The position numbers were made by a program, and so were the translations under genes. 64,000 nt of DNA. It comes from Glandiceps talaboti (lineage: Eukaryota; Hemichordata; Enteropneusta; Spengelidae). The stretch lies in assembly GCF_964340395.1 (NCBI RefSeq), contig NC_135566.1:15618501-15682500 (forward strand), given 5' to 3'. Below the pieces are notes generated by a model. That model worked only from the letters and a program-made list of their open reading frames with translations. It was not told where the DNA came from and did no database searches. The first letter of the stretch is position 1; every line of letters begins with the position of its first letter. This document shows, in pieces, positions 27,201 to 38,992 of this stretch.

Positions 27201-30200
27201 TTATACCAGATTTCTCCTCCATGTTAGTATAGTTCTGAAAACGTCTATATCATATTAATATTTAAGTACTGTGTTTGTTCTATGTTTCAGTGTTCCAGCT
27301 CCCATCCAAGGTTTCTGTATTGTCAGTGACAAGTTACTGGGTGTAACGCTGTTATGTTTAACATCTACAATAGAATGCATTGCTTTACCTTTAATGTAAG
27401 TACAATTTAATGTGACAGAACTCCCATGATCCATGAGTGCAAGTGTGGCATACTCAGGGTATTTGCATGAGTGCTTGCAGTGTTCTCTGCGGCAGTACTT
27501 TCATGAGCAAAGCGAGTGAAAGTGCAGCAGAAAACACTGCAAGCACTCATGCAAATACCCCAAGTACTCACACTTGCACCCATGTGTCATGGGATTCTGT
27601 TATTATTCCATATGTTTATCTGAAATGGCAAATTTCTGTAAAAGTGACAATATGCGATCACAAGCTTCCGTGCAGAACAAATCATGGTATCCTCATTTGC
27701 ATATGATTTGCATGCAGGTATACAATAATGTTTTCAGTATGTACCGCAATGCAAATACCACTAGTATGCGTGCACATCGGCGCAAGTAATCTTTGGTACA
27801 TATGTAATAATTACTGGTACATACCTGTCTCTTGCAAACCATAGTACCTTAATTTGGTTATATGGTAAATTAGTTTGATTACTTGTGTACATCAGTGTTG
27901 TTAAAAGTAACAAGTAGATAAAGTCTATTCAAGTCGGCATTTTACTGAAATTCCCCAAAATTATTTTACCAACTATAGAAATACAATAAAATATGTTATT
28001 AGAAATAGTTTTGAACTCAGAGCATTGATGTATTGTTTTAACCTTGTATGTTTTGGGCTGAGTCCGAAACCTTCTTCAGCTGATACTGTACACAGTTTAG
28101 TGACATAGACTTGTCAGATGTTGTATATTATGCCATGCACTAGCCATTTAGAACAAAAATATGGAATATATACTCTGGTTGTTCTACATCATGCATGTCT
28201 ATGTCACGACAATGCGTTAGTACATCACTGGTTCTGCTGTGTTCGAAATATGAGTCAAAACGTTCAAATTGCCATTATTTTCCCTGATTTTTCTTTGATA
28301 TTACTGCCACTGGTATAATTATGTTATTCTCCAATATTTTTCTTCATTCAGCCAGAAAATACTCGTGAACTAAACGTTGTCACTCGTAGTGACAAAGGCC
28401 CCTTAGGTCACTCGTATTTTCCTTGGCTGAACAAAGAAAAAATATTGGGGAATATCATCTAAATAGCTGTATTTTTATCCCCTTGTCCATGATTACCCAG
28501 TAATGACAAGTGTTGCTGTTTGATCTCAATGGTTTCTTTCACTCCGAGTTTTAATAGTAGTGATCCTCACTTGAGACGACCTTGGTGTTTTAGACAGACT
28601 GAATGTCTAGATTTATAGTTCTGTCTCTCTTTAGTGTAACTAAACATTTATTTGTTTATGTACTTTGTTCATACTGTCTATAAATGTGGACACTGTTTTA
28701 TCTTACTTTCTAGAAACACATACTCCTCTTCAATGCCATTGCTGTCATCAATGTCATCACACGCTGTCAAAGGACGTTCACCTCTGGGAAAACTCCATTC
28801 TGAGCCTTTTGATAGACGCATCAGAATGATTTTACAAAGGAACACATCTAATCCAGTACTCAAGTAAGTAGTAGTGTTACTGAATGTTAGACTACTGAAG
28901 TGCTAAATTTTGATTTATCTGTAGACATTTTATGCTGGGATCACATGTCCATGGAGTGTCTATAACAGAAGCATAGTTTTGACTTTTAATGTCTGCATGT
29001 AATTGGAGAAGTTTTCTTATAGTGAAGTGAAAGTGCCCAAGGCTCTTTTCTACCTCACTGTTGAAGAATTTACTGTATACGCCATAGTCTGGTTATCAGA
29101 AAGACAAAAGATTACATAGTTTTGCCACTAGGAGCACTATATGGAAGCAAGTGTAATACCAGAATTAAGGGCCATGGTAGTAGAGTACTGTAGCTTCCAT
29201 TGAAAAATCATCAATTCCCAGTGTTACACAGTAAAAATTTATTGCATTATCAACCAGTCAAAGCATTCTGCCAGCTGTGTCTCAGATCACATCATTTTTA
29301 GGAATTCAGAGTTTTTCTAGCCAAATTGTGTTGAATGCTGTCTGTACTGTCATGTGATTTTAACCCCCATTTTTCCCCATGGAGTGCGCCCTCTTGTGAC
29401 CAAGATGGGTAACCAGAATGTGTCGATTTTTGAAGTCATCATTTATTGGGAAATGCAGCATGCTATATAACATAATGAAGTTAAGTATAAGGAAGTTCCA
29501 TATAAGTAATGTTATTAAAATTTCATTGGCATGTTGCATGTGAGATTACTATACTAAAGTTTTGACTTTCTCTAGATCTCATCCACAAACTGAAATGTCT
29601 CAACAACAGTGTCTTCAAATTCTAAGTCGTGCTACTCAGGTCTTCAGAGAAGAATATATTCTTAAGCAAGAGACTGCCAGAGAAGAAATTGCCAAGAGGT
29701 GTGTATTCATAGTACAAATATCTACAGCCCTGTAACAAGGATCTCTGGAGTTTGTATAAATTTTCAAACCACTGTCGCCTGTCATAAATATGCCTGACTA
29801 CCAACGTTCTTTGCGTAGCATAAATTTCAAGCCACTACAGGCCATAACTTATGTTTTCATTTTTAGTAATAAAAATTTCTAGCCACAGAGTCAAAAAAGT
29901 TCTTGCACTGCAAAGAATGTCTCCATTGTTAAAAGAAATACCTGACACATCAAAGTGTCATTTGCTATTATTAAGATAACATGAACACAAATTCAACGCT
30001 TTAAGTTGTAATGTTGCTATTTCAAATAGGGTGCAAGTACAGATAGGGTACAAAAAGAGAAATATCTAATTAAGAAGCCGATCCAAGATCATAATGATTT
30101 GTGATGTCACTATTTGATTTGAAAGATGAAAGAACATCAACTTATTGAAGTATGCGAAACAGAATCAGAGGAACTAATGGCTTTTATTTTAGCATGTAAA

Positions 30201-33194
30201 ATTCAAAACATAAAAATATTATGATTTCTCTATTTTATATAGGGTACAAGTACTTAGAGATCAAAAAGAACAACAGCTGATTGAACTACGAGATTTTGAA
30301 GATGAAAGAGATGAAATCAAAGGTAAAGCAGAAGAGATTGCGGATAAACTTGAAGATGCCAAGGATACACAAGAACAACTTTTACATAGGTGAGTCATGT
30401 AATTACAAAATAATTTACTTATAGTGGCAGTATTAATACTACTAATAATAATAAGTGAATTTATGATGCTCCATGAAAAATGCTCCGACATGTTCAAATG
30501 ACAGTTAAAAGTGACACCAAGGTATTGCCACTAGAGGAAAAGTGTACATCAGCATCACCGACATGGATGTAAGTGGGGAGAGACTCTCTAGTGGCCAGCC
30601 TAGGTGACATGATGCGCATTGGTTTTACTGTCATTTTATTTTGAGTTTATTATGATCCCTGCATTTTATGTGATAAATGTATGTACTGTACTTTTTCTAT
30701 CCTTTCTACAGAATTGAAACTGTTTTGAGAAATTTGGAATCCAGACTGCCTGCTTTATCAGATGCTGAGAAGAATATGAAGAAAGAAGTTTCAACAATGG
30801 GTGAAAGATTAAAACATTTGAAAAATTCACTTCAACAGGTTGGTAAATAATGAAGTAAATGATGTATACAGTGGTTCCTTTTGTGGTGATGATGTGATGA
30901 TATTCAGTATACAACTGCATTATCCCATACACATCTCTTACATATACAAATACACTGGCGTTCACACTCAAACTAGGTCACATTGCTTGGTTGTCAGGGG
31001 CAACGTGGTATTATGATTATAATACTTATTGACATTATCAGTGTAAGATAGGACTGCAGTGGATATCAAACCCCTACTGATTGTGTGTCCTGCCTTTTTC
31101 TGATGTTGACTCCGAGCTGAATGATTTTCTGTCTCTCTCTCTGTGACTGATTTCACTTGTTCAAACTGGAGTTCGTTTGTTTATGTTTGTGGGAATGTAT
31201 TTCTGCCCAGTACATTTTCATCACAACAGATAATTCATTTCATGAGATTGTCATGGTAACTGATGATTTGTTTTATTTTGTGTATATAGGTGAAAACCAA
31301 GGAAGAATATCAGAGACGACAGATCTCACATAGTGGCCAGACTAAAAAACTTGGCTCCATGAGTCCTTCACAAATTAAACAAGTACGGACCATTCTCAGA
31401 GAGGAGTAAGTATTTCACGCACAAATCAACTAACTTTTACAGGAGACAAACCATATTGACAGACCGCCATAAAGTGTTGAGTGCTTGCGCGTAATTACAT
31501 GAGTATTCTCTGCAGGTGTATTTTCCATGAGACTAGTGAGTATTTTCCATGAGACTAGTGCAGTAGAATACACTGCAAGCAGATGTGCAAATACTCCTGC
31601 GTATCCACATTGACACATATGTGGAATTAGGTAACTGGTTCTGTTATTATTACATATATTTATTCAAAACAGCTAATTTCCATAAAACCCATACTGTGCA
31701 ATCAAGCGATTTTGTGTACACGGTATGACTTCATTTGTATATCATTTGCAAACAGCTGCAAATACCCCTAGTGTGTACGCACACCAATGCAAGTAATCAT
31801 TGGTACATATGTTTATTTGAGATAACAGAAATGATACTATGCAATCATGTGATTTCATGACAAGGTATAAACATGTATGACTGCACATATTTGCATATCA
31901 TATGCATACAGCTGCAAATACCACAAGTATGTGTACACACTGGTGTAAGCAATCACTGGTACATATGTATTGATAATTAGGGTTGTCAGTATTTCGTTTG
32001 ACAAAACAAGTACACATCACACTGTAAAGAGCAATAAGTATTTTGTATAGACAATTGCAGTAAAATATGTATTATCAATTCTTACATCTCGCTGAAATCC
32101 AGTTAGTGTTCATTGATCAACGATAGATTTGGAAGAATTATAGATAAAGTCCAGTCAGACTTACTATTCTTGTTTTGATTACTGCTATGAACTATGGGAA
32201 AACCTTTGCTTATGACATCACATTTACCACAGTCTCTTTGCTATGAGAATAGTCAGTTTTCCGGTTCCAAGATGCATTGCGTGAGACTACGTTGCTTATG
32301 TTGTTACCTTTTGGCTTGTTTTTTCTTTATTACATTTGAAATAATATTTTCATTATAAAATGATGGAAAGATGTGTTGGCCACTTTAAATGTGAGTGATT
32401 TTATAGAATAAAGACTAACACCATTAATAACAGAGAAGGATTTTACTGTTAAACACAGAACTGCCCTATATAAAGAGGATTATGGCAAATCCATGCAAAT
32501 GCGGGAAATACAAACTGCTGTACAGAGCACTAGCTTCTGGGTCTTGTTTTCAGCATTTTTTTTCTGTGCTCAGAGAAACACACAGGTCATGTATCATGTA
32601 CAAATTGTTTGTGAATGTCATAGGATGGTAACTTGATACACAAATTAGTTGAATATCAATCTGTTTGTTTCATAGAATGAAAAAAAACTTTCAAAATGAG
32701 ACAAATTCCCCTGCAAACAGCTGTTTAGATTATGTGTCACTCAGGATTATTCAAATATGCGTCATTTGCATGTGAACAACCCAAATAGGGAATGTTTATA
32801 TTTTGGTGATTACTTGCCTGTGAGTCATCACAAGTTCTCCACCTCCAAACATACAGTCAGTCATATGCAAAATAGGGTCCCAGGCAAAGGCAGTCGTGCC
32901 TTTAACACAGGGTACTGGTCAGTTGACAACCATCCACGGCATCTGGGTAGCACATGCAACACCCCAGCACATACAGAATATATACAGTTGTACGGGGAGA
33001 TCTTGGAACCAACATGTGTATTGCAAAGAGATTAAAGTATAAATTTATCAATTTGGTAAAAGTGTTACCTAATCCATAAATCTATCAGTGGAAGATTTTA
33101 CAAGTATTTCCATGTTTTCTTTCCTTACAGGAGTGATAAAATTAGTGGATTGGTGAAACAAGTGAATAGCTTGAAGGTCATTGCTGGAGACTGA
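21263..33194 (+). CDS. NUP88: Nucleoporin Nup88, complete, 15 exons, 705 aa
   Basis: Exons: 21263-21493, 21808-21977, 22815-22940, 24397-24648, 24889-25078, 25277-25409, 26149-26241, 26789-26879, 27291-27395, 28714-28863, 29576-29698, 30243-30389, 30712-30838, 31290-31405, 33131-33194. All borders are GT-AG and phases are continuous to a TGA at 33192. The product is close to the usual vertebrate length of about 740 residues. Blocks that identify it include [10 protein letters not shown] (near residue 112), [25 protein letters not shown] (near 270), [18 protein letters not shown] (near 525) and a C-terminal coiled coil from about residue 545. In this family the N-terminal two thirds form a beta-propeller and the C-terminal coiled coil assembles with Nup214 and Nup62 on the cytoplasmic face of the nuclear pore, where the complex helps CRM1-dependent export. 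I start at 21263 because the ATG lies in an AAGATGGCG context; an in-frame ATG at 21251 would add four residues. Tandem duplications sit on the acceptor of exon 5 and the donor of exon 6. Confidence 0.97.
23190..24207. repeat. 23-bp minisatellite, about 44 copies, in NUP88 intron 3
   Basis: The unit is CATGAGTCCCTGGTATGG plus ACCAG. A contiguous block at 23452-23826 carries CAC instead of CAT, showing local homogenisation. The unit lacks stop codons in all three minus-strand frames, so open frames up to 413 codons arise with a 23-residue period; these are not genes. Confidence 0.95.
24803..24925 (+). repeat. 63-bp tandem duplication spanning the NUP88 exon 5 acceptor
   Basis: Copy 1 starts at 24803 and copy 2 at 24866, both with ACATCCCTGTGTTT, then AG|CACTGTA and ACACACAGTTCAA. 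The used acceptor is TTTGATTACAG ending at 24888. The duplicate keeps GCATAATAG ending at 24825. The 63-base distance is 21 codons and the extra segment is open, so use of the upstream acceptor would insert 21 residues in frame. Confidence 0.85.
25379..25630 (+). repeat. About 35-bp tandem repeat carrying the NUP88 exon 6 5' splice site
   Basis: The exon 6 end plus donor (ATGACATTTCCTATAACATT, GCACAAAG|GTGAGA) is repeated about seven times into the intron. Donor-like GT positions are 25410 (the exon border) and then 25448, 25480, 25518, 25553, 25589 and 25624, mostly as AAAG|GTTAGA. Spacing varies from 32 to 38 bp. Confidence 0.85.
25637..25957. mobile_element. TIR element family G, copy 1
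   Basis: The left end (CTGGTAATCGAGCC, then TTTATTAAGATAGACGCAAA) returns inverted at the right as TTTGTGTCTATCTTAGTAAA, then CCGAAGGCTGGATTACCAG. It is 321 bp. A second copy, in the opposite orientation, lies at 40225-40552. No reading frame is inside. Confidence 0.85.
26288..26629. mobile_element. Palindromic element family B, copy 2
   Basis: It begins AGTGGCCATATGGATGAGGA and ends with an inverted copy that has lost a few bases. The centre near 26457 reads TTACTGTACGTACAATGA. It is about 342 bp, in NUP88 intron 7. Confidence 0.85.
26968..27245. repeat. Dispersed repeat family F (GTAGGTAAAATCT type)
   Basis: It has motifs such as AAGTAGGTAAATTCTACCTG and CCAGTGTTTTT, repeated in degenerate form about three times. 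The same phrases recur at 56550-56700 and, inverted, near 18960-19175. The function and class are unclear. Confidence 0.55.
27430..27800. mobile_element. Hairpin-bearing dispersed repeat family H, copy 1
   Basis: It begins with a hairpin in which GTATTTGCATGAGTGCTTGC is followed by its inverse GCAAGCACTCATGCAAATAC. It then continues with ATTCTGTTATTATTCCATAT and a tail ending in TTGGTACATATG. A related copy, with a second partial one, lies at 31440-31975; a fragment is near 61360-61460. Confidence 0.7.
28120..28461. mobile_element. Foldback element family A, copy in NUP88 intron 9
   Basis: It shares TCACTGGTTCTGCTGTGTTC and GAAATATGAGTCAAAACGTT with the other family A copies. It ends in the hairpin TTCTCCAATATTTTTCTTCA ... 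AAAAAATATTGGGGAATA. Confidence 0.8.
30021..30180 (+). pseudogene. Possible relic duplicate of NUP88 exon 12
   Basis: About 210 bp before exon 12 the intron reads AAATAG|GGTGCAAGTAC followed by GTACAAAAAGAGAAATATCT. The real exon reads ATATAG|GGTACAAGTAC followed by ATCAAAAAGAACAACAGCTG. A later piece, TTGAAAGATGAAAGAACATC, resembles TTTGAAGATGAAAGAGATGA. The copy carries stop codons and would not be usable. The similarity is clear over about 45 bases and weaker beyond. Confidence 0.45.
31440..31975. mobile_element. Dispersed repeat family H, copy 2 with a partial second unit
   Basis: It shares GTTATTATTACATATATTTA, CAAATACCCCTAGTGTGTAC and CAAGTAATCATTGGTACATA with the copy at 27430-27800. 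From about 31810 the 3' half is repeated. It fills most of the first 600 bp of NUP88 intron 14. Confidence 0.65.
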
Positions 33195-33286
33195 TAATGC
33201 TAAACTGATCATATACACGATTAATCGGGTCTTATTGTAAGATGAATGTCAACAAACTCCCAAACTTCAAAGTCTTATTGTCACCA

Positions 33287-33420
33287 TATCCTGACCTCTA
33301 GTCTGTAAGGTACATTGTGATGGAGCGCCCTCAAACATCGGTCAACCCCTCTCACCGTACCGATGAGGGCAGAGCGACAGGACATATATTACAGGCTACC
33401 CGACGCCTAGCCAACCAGTA
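33287..33420. repeat. Dispersed repeat pair, copy 1 (NUP88 3' UTR)
   Basis: GTCTGTAAGGTACATTGTGA, TGGAGCGCCCTCA and CATCGGTCAACCCCTCTCA correspond to GTCTGTACGGTATGCTGTGA and following sequence at 57770-57870 in an intron of the XNDC1-like gene. Confidence 0.6.
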
Positions 33421-33772
33421 GACTTGAAGGACTAACGCTGCTACTACTACTACACTATTTCCTGACATTTTGATTTTTTTGAATTTTCACTCGTCCATCT
33501 TGTCTACTAAATGTTTTTTTTAACGATTGTGGGTATTTCTTTGGCATTGAATTGAACTTTTGTTCCAAACACAAACTTGAAAATTGCTAACTGAAATTTA
33601 TAGCTGTATACTTCAGTGTTTGTCGACAGATTGACCCATTATTCAGAACACATGACCTCATGATCATAGGTGGAGGATGCATGAAAAAGCAGTCATTTAC
33701 ATCCTGGCGTACATACAAACCATCACTACACAGGCGCTATTGTTTGCATGCCTAATCTGGAGCTATCGATAG

Positions 33773-33778
33773 AATAAA
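33773..33778 (+). terminator. Candidate NUP88 polyadenylation signal AATAAA
   Basis: This canonical hexamer lies about 580 bases after the NUP88 stop codon, before the next gene. Other hexamer-like sites exist further on, so the choice is uncertain. Confidence 0.3.
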
Positions 33779-34274
33779 CCTCCTACAATGGTCAGGGTAA
33801 CCATGACTAGATTATTTGTGGTTACAAACAATGTAACAATATTGTTTACAATGCTGATTGATTCATATTTATCATCACATTTCCCATGATGCAACATTCA
33901 GGATATTCAAGATGGCGGGTTTGCAAGTTCCATACTGGATGACTTTTACTGTGACCTTTCAGCCAAATGTACAACAGATTAAAATTTATTAAAAGTTACA
34001 TTTATTATACATATGACTACATTCTAGGTTTTGATTCTGAAATTTTATGTATAACATTTTGCAATTCATTTCATAACAGTGAAACCCACAATCAGGATTC
34101 CAAGACCCTTATTTCACTAGTTTTATGTGCAGCTGTGGTTTTTTGATGGCACCTATAAACCAGTATGGATTTACATTGCAGTCACTGCTTGGTTTAGTAT
34201 GATTTGGAACAACATGCAACTCTGCAGCCATATGATGGTTTTCACACTCACAGCCCAATTCTTTGTATATCAAA

Positions 34275-34545
34275 CTGAAAAGGCCATTGCAGACTGCAAA
34301 CAGGAAATTGAGAATACAGCACCCTCACTCAAATTGGGGTATCATCACCTCATAGTACTGTTTCTTAAAGAGCTTTGTTCTTTGTATTCTGTAGAAGTGT
34401 AAATCAGGGATGTTTTTCACATTGTTCAGACATCAAAGAAAGCAGCAGTGCTCTATGATTAACCAAGTAATCTATACCATGTATACCCCCAAGGTACACA
34501 CAGACAGGAAGTAGAGCGCCACCATGGCAAATTTTGGAAAGGCCT
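34275..34545. mobile_element. Roughly 270-bp dispersed element family I, copy 1
   Basis: It starts AAAAGGCCATTGCAGACTGC and ends GCGCCACCATGGCAAATTTT, then GGAAAGGCCT. A highly similar inverted copy occupies 63183-63452. The ends share AGGCC in inverted orientation. The high similarity suggests recent spread. Confidence 0.75.
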
Positions 34546-35589
34546 ATTTGAAATTTCTATTTTACAGAGAACTCAAATAAATCATTGTTTTACATCAAAT
34601 GGAATCTTCCCCTGTATTTATTACTCAATGACACAAAAGGTAAAGGTTAATTTCACAGTGAAGTGCAAGAGGTATGCTGGCAGAGAGTTTGTAGGGTGTA
34701 ATCGTCGACATGAATGTGGGCAGTTACATAATGTCCAAATATGGTATATATTTGTCTTATCAGGACACTACTTATAAAAACACTGTTTGCATCATTCTAA
34801 CACTTGGGGTTTATTCATTTGCATGAAAAACTTTTGGTTCATGATTTCTCATTGGGCTAGACTGGTGAAGGTCTTGAGATTAGAAGCCACAGATAGCATC
34901 TAGACTACACTAAGGATGAAGTCTTTTGATCGTACCTGTATGGTGCATGGTTTAATCATAAAGTGTTGTTAATATGTAGTGCTTGATGAATTTTGAACAT
35001 CTCCCACAGTTTTTAGCCCAATCTACCTAAAGTATGATCAGTTTTTAGACTAAATATGAACAAAACATTAAAACTAACATCCCCGTCAAATACCAAGGTA
35101 ATGGGTCAAGTAGTTTTTGATATCAGTCACAAGACAATAGGATCATTATGATCATCATGATGATGCATGATGTCTCTACATTCCAAAGCACGCCCTCTAC
35201 GTCGTCAATTTGAATACTTGGCAGACGAGATTTATCGGATCGCAGCTCAAGTGAGCTAATATTCTATTCAAGGATCATCATAATACAAAATAATATCATT
35301 ATTACGTGTTTACGAATATTCAAAAATGCTGTCACCGGTGTTTGCACTTTAAAAGGACATCGTTTTATTATTGAATATGTTAGCTCACATACAGTATTGT
35401 TACAATTTACACCTCCACTCAGTCACTCATTTCTTTAGAAACCATGCATCCAGACTAGGTGACTGTGGGCATATGGGGTGCATACGTGCATATCCAGGGA
35501 CCAACTTCAAACACTGATAAAATGTATTTACTTCGTACGTAACTACACGCTTGTACGCCATTCATTTGCTTTATGCAAAAGTATTATTC

Positions 35590-35941
35590 TGTGGCCATAT
35601 GGATGAGGATTGGGTATTTATTTTGGATTTTGAATTTGTAAAACATTTTTATATATCATGGCTTTCAACATGAAAAATCTATGTGAAATAACATAGACAA
35701 AGTCCTTGTTTGTAACTCAATAAATTGCGAAAGATTAAGTGTAAAACCTTTGTTTATGTACGTACAATAACAAAGATTTTACACATTCATTAATCTTTTT
35801 GCAATTTATTGAGTTACAAACATAGACTTGGTCTATGCATATGTTGTTTCACATAGATTTTTCATGTAAAAAGCCATCATAAAATTGTTTTACAAATTAA
35901 CAATCCAAAATAAATACCCAATCCTCATCCATATGGTCACT
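35590..35941. mobile_element. Palindromic element family B, copy 3
   Basis: TGTGGCCATATGGATGAGGA at the left returns as TCCTCATCCATATGGTCAC at the right; the centre is TATGTACGTACAATAAC near 35756. It lies between NUP88 and the coiled-coil gene. Confidence 0.9.
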
Positions 35942-36069
35942 ATTGACATCACTCTTTGTTAAACATGTTTTTGCAAAAGAAGTGATCGAAGGCGAAACTT
36001 GAGTAGGGCCAGTCGTTTTCTCTAATGCATGTCATGACAATTTTTGTGCATAGCTCCATTCTTTCATTA

Positions 36070-36600
36070 TTAGGTCGAATAAAAAAATTGCGTGTTTCCA
36101 ATAACCCGACCGACTCTAGTTTAAGTCTCCGACCTCAAACAATTTGTTTGCATGCAAGAAGGTAAAAATTCCGTTTACACCTTCATGCCATGCCTTTGCC
36201 TAATCTGTAGTCACTTAAAGCAAATCCTATTTCGGAGAGAAACCAAGTCTCTTTAGGCTATAACAGTACAGTCTACACAAAGTCATCGTCGCAAACTTAA
36301 CCACGACCGTTTTACGGCACCGTTCATAACGAGCCGCGCCGGTCCCTACTATCTCGAAGTGTGCGGAAGAAATAATAACTGGTTTGCGAGAATGCACAAA
36401 GTGCTCGTCTACTTAACTTATTCATTTACTTATTTTGCACCTCATCAAACTCTTATGGAAGTATTGTGACAGACGAATTAAGTAATATAAAAGTAAAATA
36501 AAATAAAATCCCTGGATCTGGAGTCGAGTAGACCCCATTTTCTGTAAGTCATGTTACAAGTTACTATCGGCAACCAGCATTTGTTTTTATTTCGCCTTAT
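36070..36600. mobile_element. TIR element family C, copy 2
   Basis: TTAGGTCGAATAAAAAAATT, then GTGTTTCCAATAACCCGACC, at the left pairs with the TATTTCGCCTTA end at the right. The interior shares CTAGTTTAAGTC, ATGCCTTTGCCTAATCTG and GCACCTCATCAAACTCTTAT with copy 1. Confidence 0.75.
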
Positions 36601-36899
36601 TTTTTTTTATGATAAAACGCCAAATTTCAATCAAGTTGAACATGACATGTAATTTTAAAAAAGTATTCGCAGAAAACTATGAGTAAAAATTATTTGTATA
36701 AAATACATTATAAAAGTAAACTTTTCCAAACACAAATTTGAAGTTTAGATAGTTTTAGTCCGGATGCCAACTGTGAAGGTATAAATCGTAACGATACTGC
36801 ATGGGAACTAGACTACACTAGTAGGCGTAGCAACACAAGAATTTTAATTTAAAGGAAATTATTTTATAGTAGTTCTGTAACGGTATCACGTCATATTAA

Positions 36900-37510
36900 A
36901 GCATCATAAAGTTTTCGCGAATATGCTGACAATTTCGGCAATGTTGCAGGTACCGTAATAATAGGGCCCGGGCGCGGCGCGCATGCATATCGCATCACGT
37001 TATTATCACCGCTCATGTTGATAATAAATTAATATATGAATGTCTACAAAACAAAGGTAATGTTACATTGGTGTTTCATTTGAATTCTGTGGCTTACAGG
37101 AAATACGCATACGTAATTTGTTGCATTCTGAGTTTCTGCGACGATGTTGATAAGATTGTTTTCTCGTCGGGTAAATCATGTCAGGTGTAAATGTTCCTCT
37201 CGGCCCGTGACCGCTCTTACATCACTGCTGACGGATATAAGACAGCAAGTTTGATTGGCTATTGGTTGATAGTCTGGGTAATGACAATACGGGGTTGTAA
37301 TATTTACTCCAATCAAAATCAACGACACATAGTTGGACGTTTGCATATCAATAACGTTGCTACGTGGTTACAGGTGAACGCCAATATGGCTTCTTCCATT
37401 ACGAGCACTCAACGCATACCCAGTCTTTGTGATAACAAGTACTTGTTGTGATCGCTGCACTGTTCATCGCCGATGACAGGACTTCACACAATTTCGTAGT
37501 GTGTAAGTAT
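36900..37510 (+). promoter_or_regulatory. CpG-rich stretch; candidate promoter and 5' UTR exon of the coiled-coil gene
   Basis: The stretch contains GGGCCCGGGCGCGGCGCGC at 36964-36982 and many other CpGs, unlike its surroundings. A strong donor-like GTGTGTAAGTATG lies near 37499-37511 and could join the acceptor-like TTTCCACAG ending at 38950, upstream of the ATG at 38993. A small open frame from 37387 to 37451 would then be an upstream ORF. This is inference with no direct support for transcription. Confidence 0.3.
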
Positions 37511-38351
37511 GTCAATACTGTAATTAGTGTGTCGAATTCAACGGACGGAATTGTAAATGGGACGTCGTCTTTGATAAAAACAACATCAAGTTGCCGAGTT
37601 GTCCCGAGTCCAGTTTCACCCACCAGTTTATTTACGATGTGTCAACACTGAGCACTTTTATTTTGGTGGCATGACACATTTGCAGGTTTTTAAAATCTAA
37701 ATGTACTCATCCCAATTTCCCCTTATTACATGTATTAGACTGTACCTTTACCAAGTGTGTGTGGTAGGCTATAGAAACAGAATCTAGACGTGTCACTCAG
37801 CTTTTCGTAGTAGGCGTAAATGTTATTACCAAAACTTATACTACATTTAATAGCTTGAGGCGTTCATGTTTTATATACCATAGTATAGTGCAGTGTTTCA
37901 CAAATTTCATTGATTAGAGTACGGTGGAAAATTGAAATGCAAATTTGGAAAGTACGGCTAGCTGACTCCATGGTACCAGCCGTCTTATTATTATTTGTAC
38001 AAGGCATAATTCATTGATTGCGACCGAAGTTTAAAAAAAATTGCAAAGTCATCCGTTTCCGGAATACTCGACAGCCATTGTCCCATTACATGAGAGAAAA
38101 CACTGGAAGATGTCCTGAGTATAACAAAGAAGTGTCAGTTTCACAGGAATTATTAAAAGTGGTGCATTCAAAAGTTTACATAAATTTGTGAAAAAACATA
38201 CATGTGTTTATTTCCCCACTAATAGTAGAAATGATGTTGGCAGATATTATATTGTATTATATTGTATATATATAAGCTTGAACCATTCTGTTTTAACAAT
38301 TACATGTATCAGCCAATGACTAAGCAAATTTGTTCAGTTGTGCTATTCTAT

Positions 38352-38726
38352 TCTGCTCTCTTCTCTTCTCTTCTCTTCTCTTCTCTTCTCTTCCCTTCTC
38401 TTCTCTTCTCTTCTCTTCTCTTCTCTTCTCTTCTCTTCTCTTCTCTTCTCTTCTCTTCTCTTCTCTTCTCTTCTCTTCTCTTCTCTTCTCTTCTCTTCTC
38501 TTCTCTTCTCTTCTCTTCTCTTCTCTTCTCTTCTCTTCTCTTCTCTTCTCTTCTCTTCTCTTTTCTCTATATTCTATTCTATTCTATTCTATTCTATTCT
38601 ATTCTATTCTATTCTATTCTATTCTATTCTATTCTATTCTATTCTATTCTATTCTATTCTATTCTATTCTATTCTATTCTATTCTATTCTATTCCATTCC
38701 ATTCCATTCCATTCCATTCTATTCTA
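38352..38726. repeat. Pentanucleotide microsatellite (TTCTC)n then (ATTCT)n and (ATTCC)n
   Basis: About 42 copies of TTCTC (with one TTCCC) change abruptly at about 38562 to about 24 copies of ATTCT, then five ATTCC and two more ATTCT. It lies 270 bp upstream of the coiled-coil gene start codon, possibly in its 5' UTR intron. Confidence 0.97.
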
Positions 38727-38992
38727 GCAGGAAAGCTTGCTGACAATTTGAACATACTTACATGTATAACAATATAATACCATGTGCAAACCAAGTTGAG
38801 TGTACTTAAACAAAAAATGTGGATTTATGTTCTGGTTGTTTGACAACTTGCATCTTTGTCGTCGGTTTTATGGTGATCAAAGTATGTGTCTAAATAAATG
38901 AATCTGTTCATGTTTATTTCCTGTACTAGCTCCAGCTTGAGTTTCCACAGAAGATGGTTGGAAAATAATCCCTGCGTCATTGCTCATATTGG

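Larger units (their letters stand above)
33195..38992. other. Intergenic region between NUP88 and the coiled-coil gene
   Basis: It holds the NUP88 3' UTR, repeats at 33287, 34275, 35590 and 36070, the CpG-rich block at 36900-37510 and the pentanucleotide tract at 38352. A 91-codon frame at 34127-34402 overlaps a repeat and is not convincing. I see no other gene. Confidence 0.5.

Noticed and set aside
38262-38777. 171-codon Ser/Leu/Phe-rich frame
   Set aside because: It is translated pentanucleotide microsatellite.
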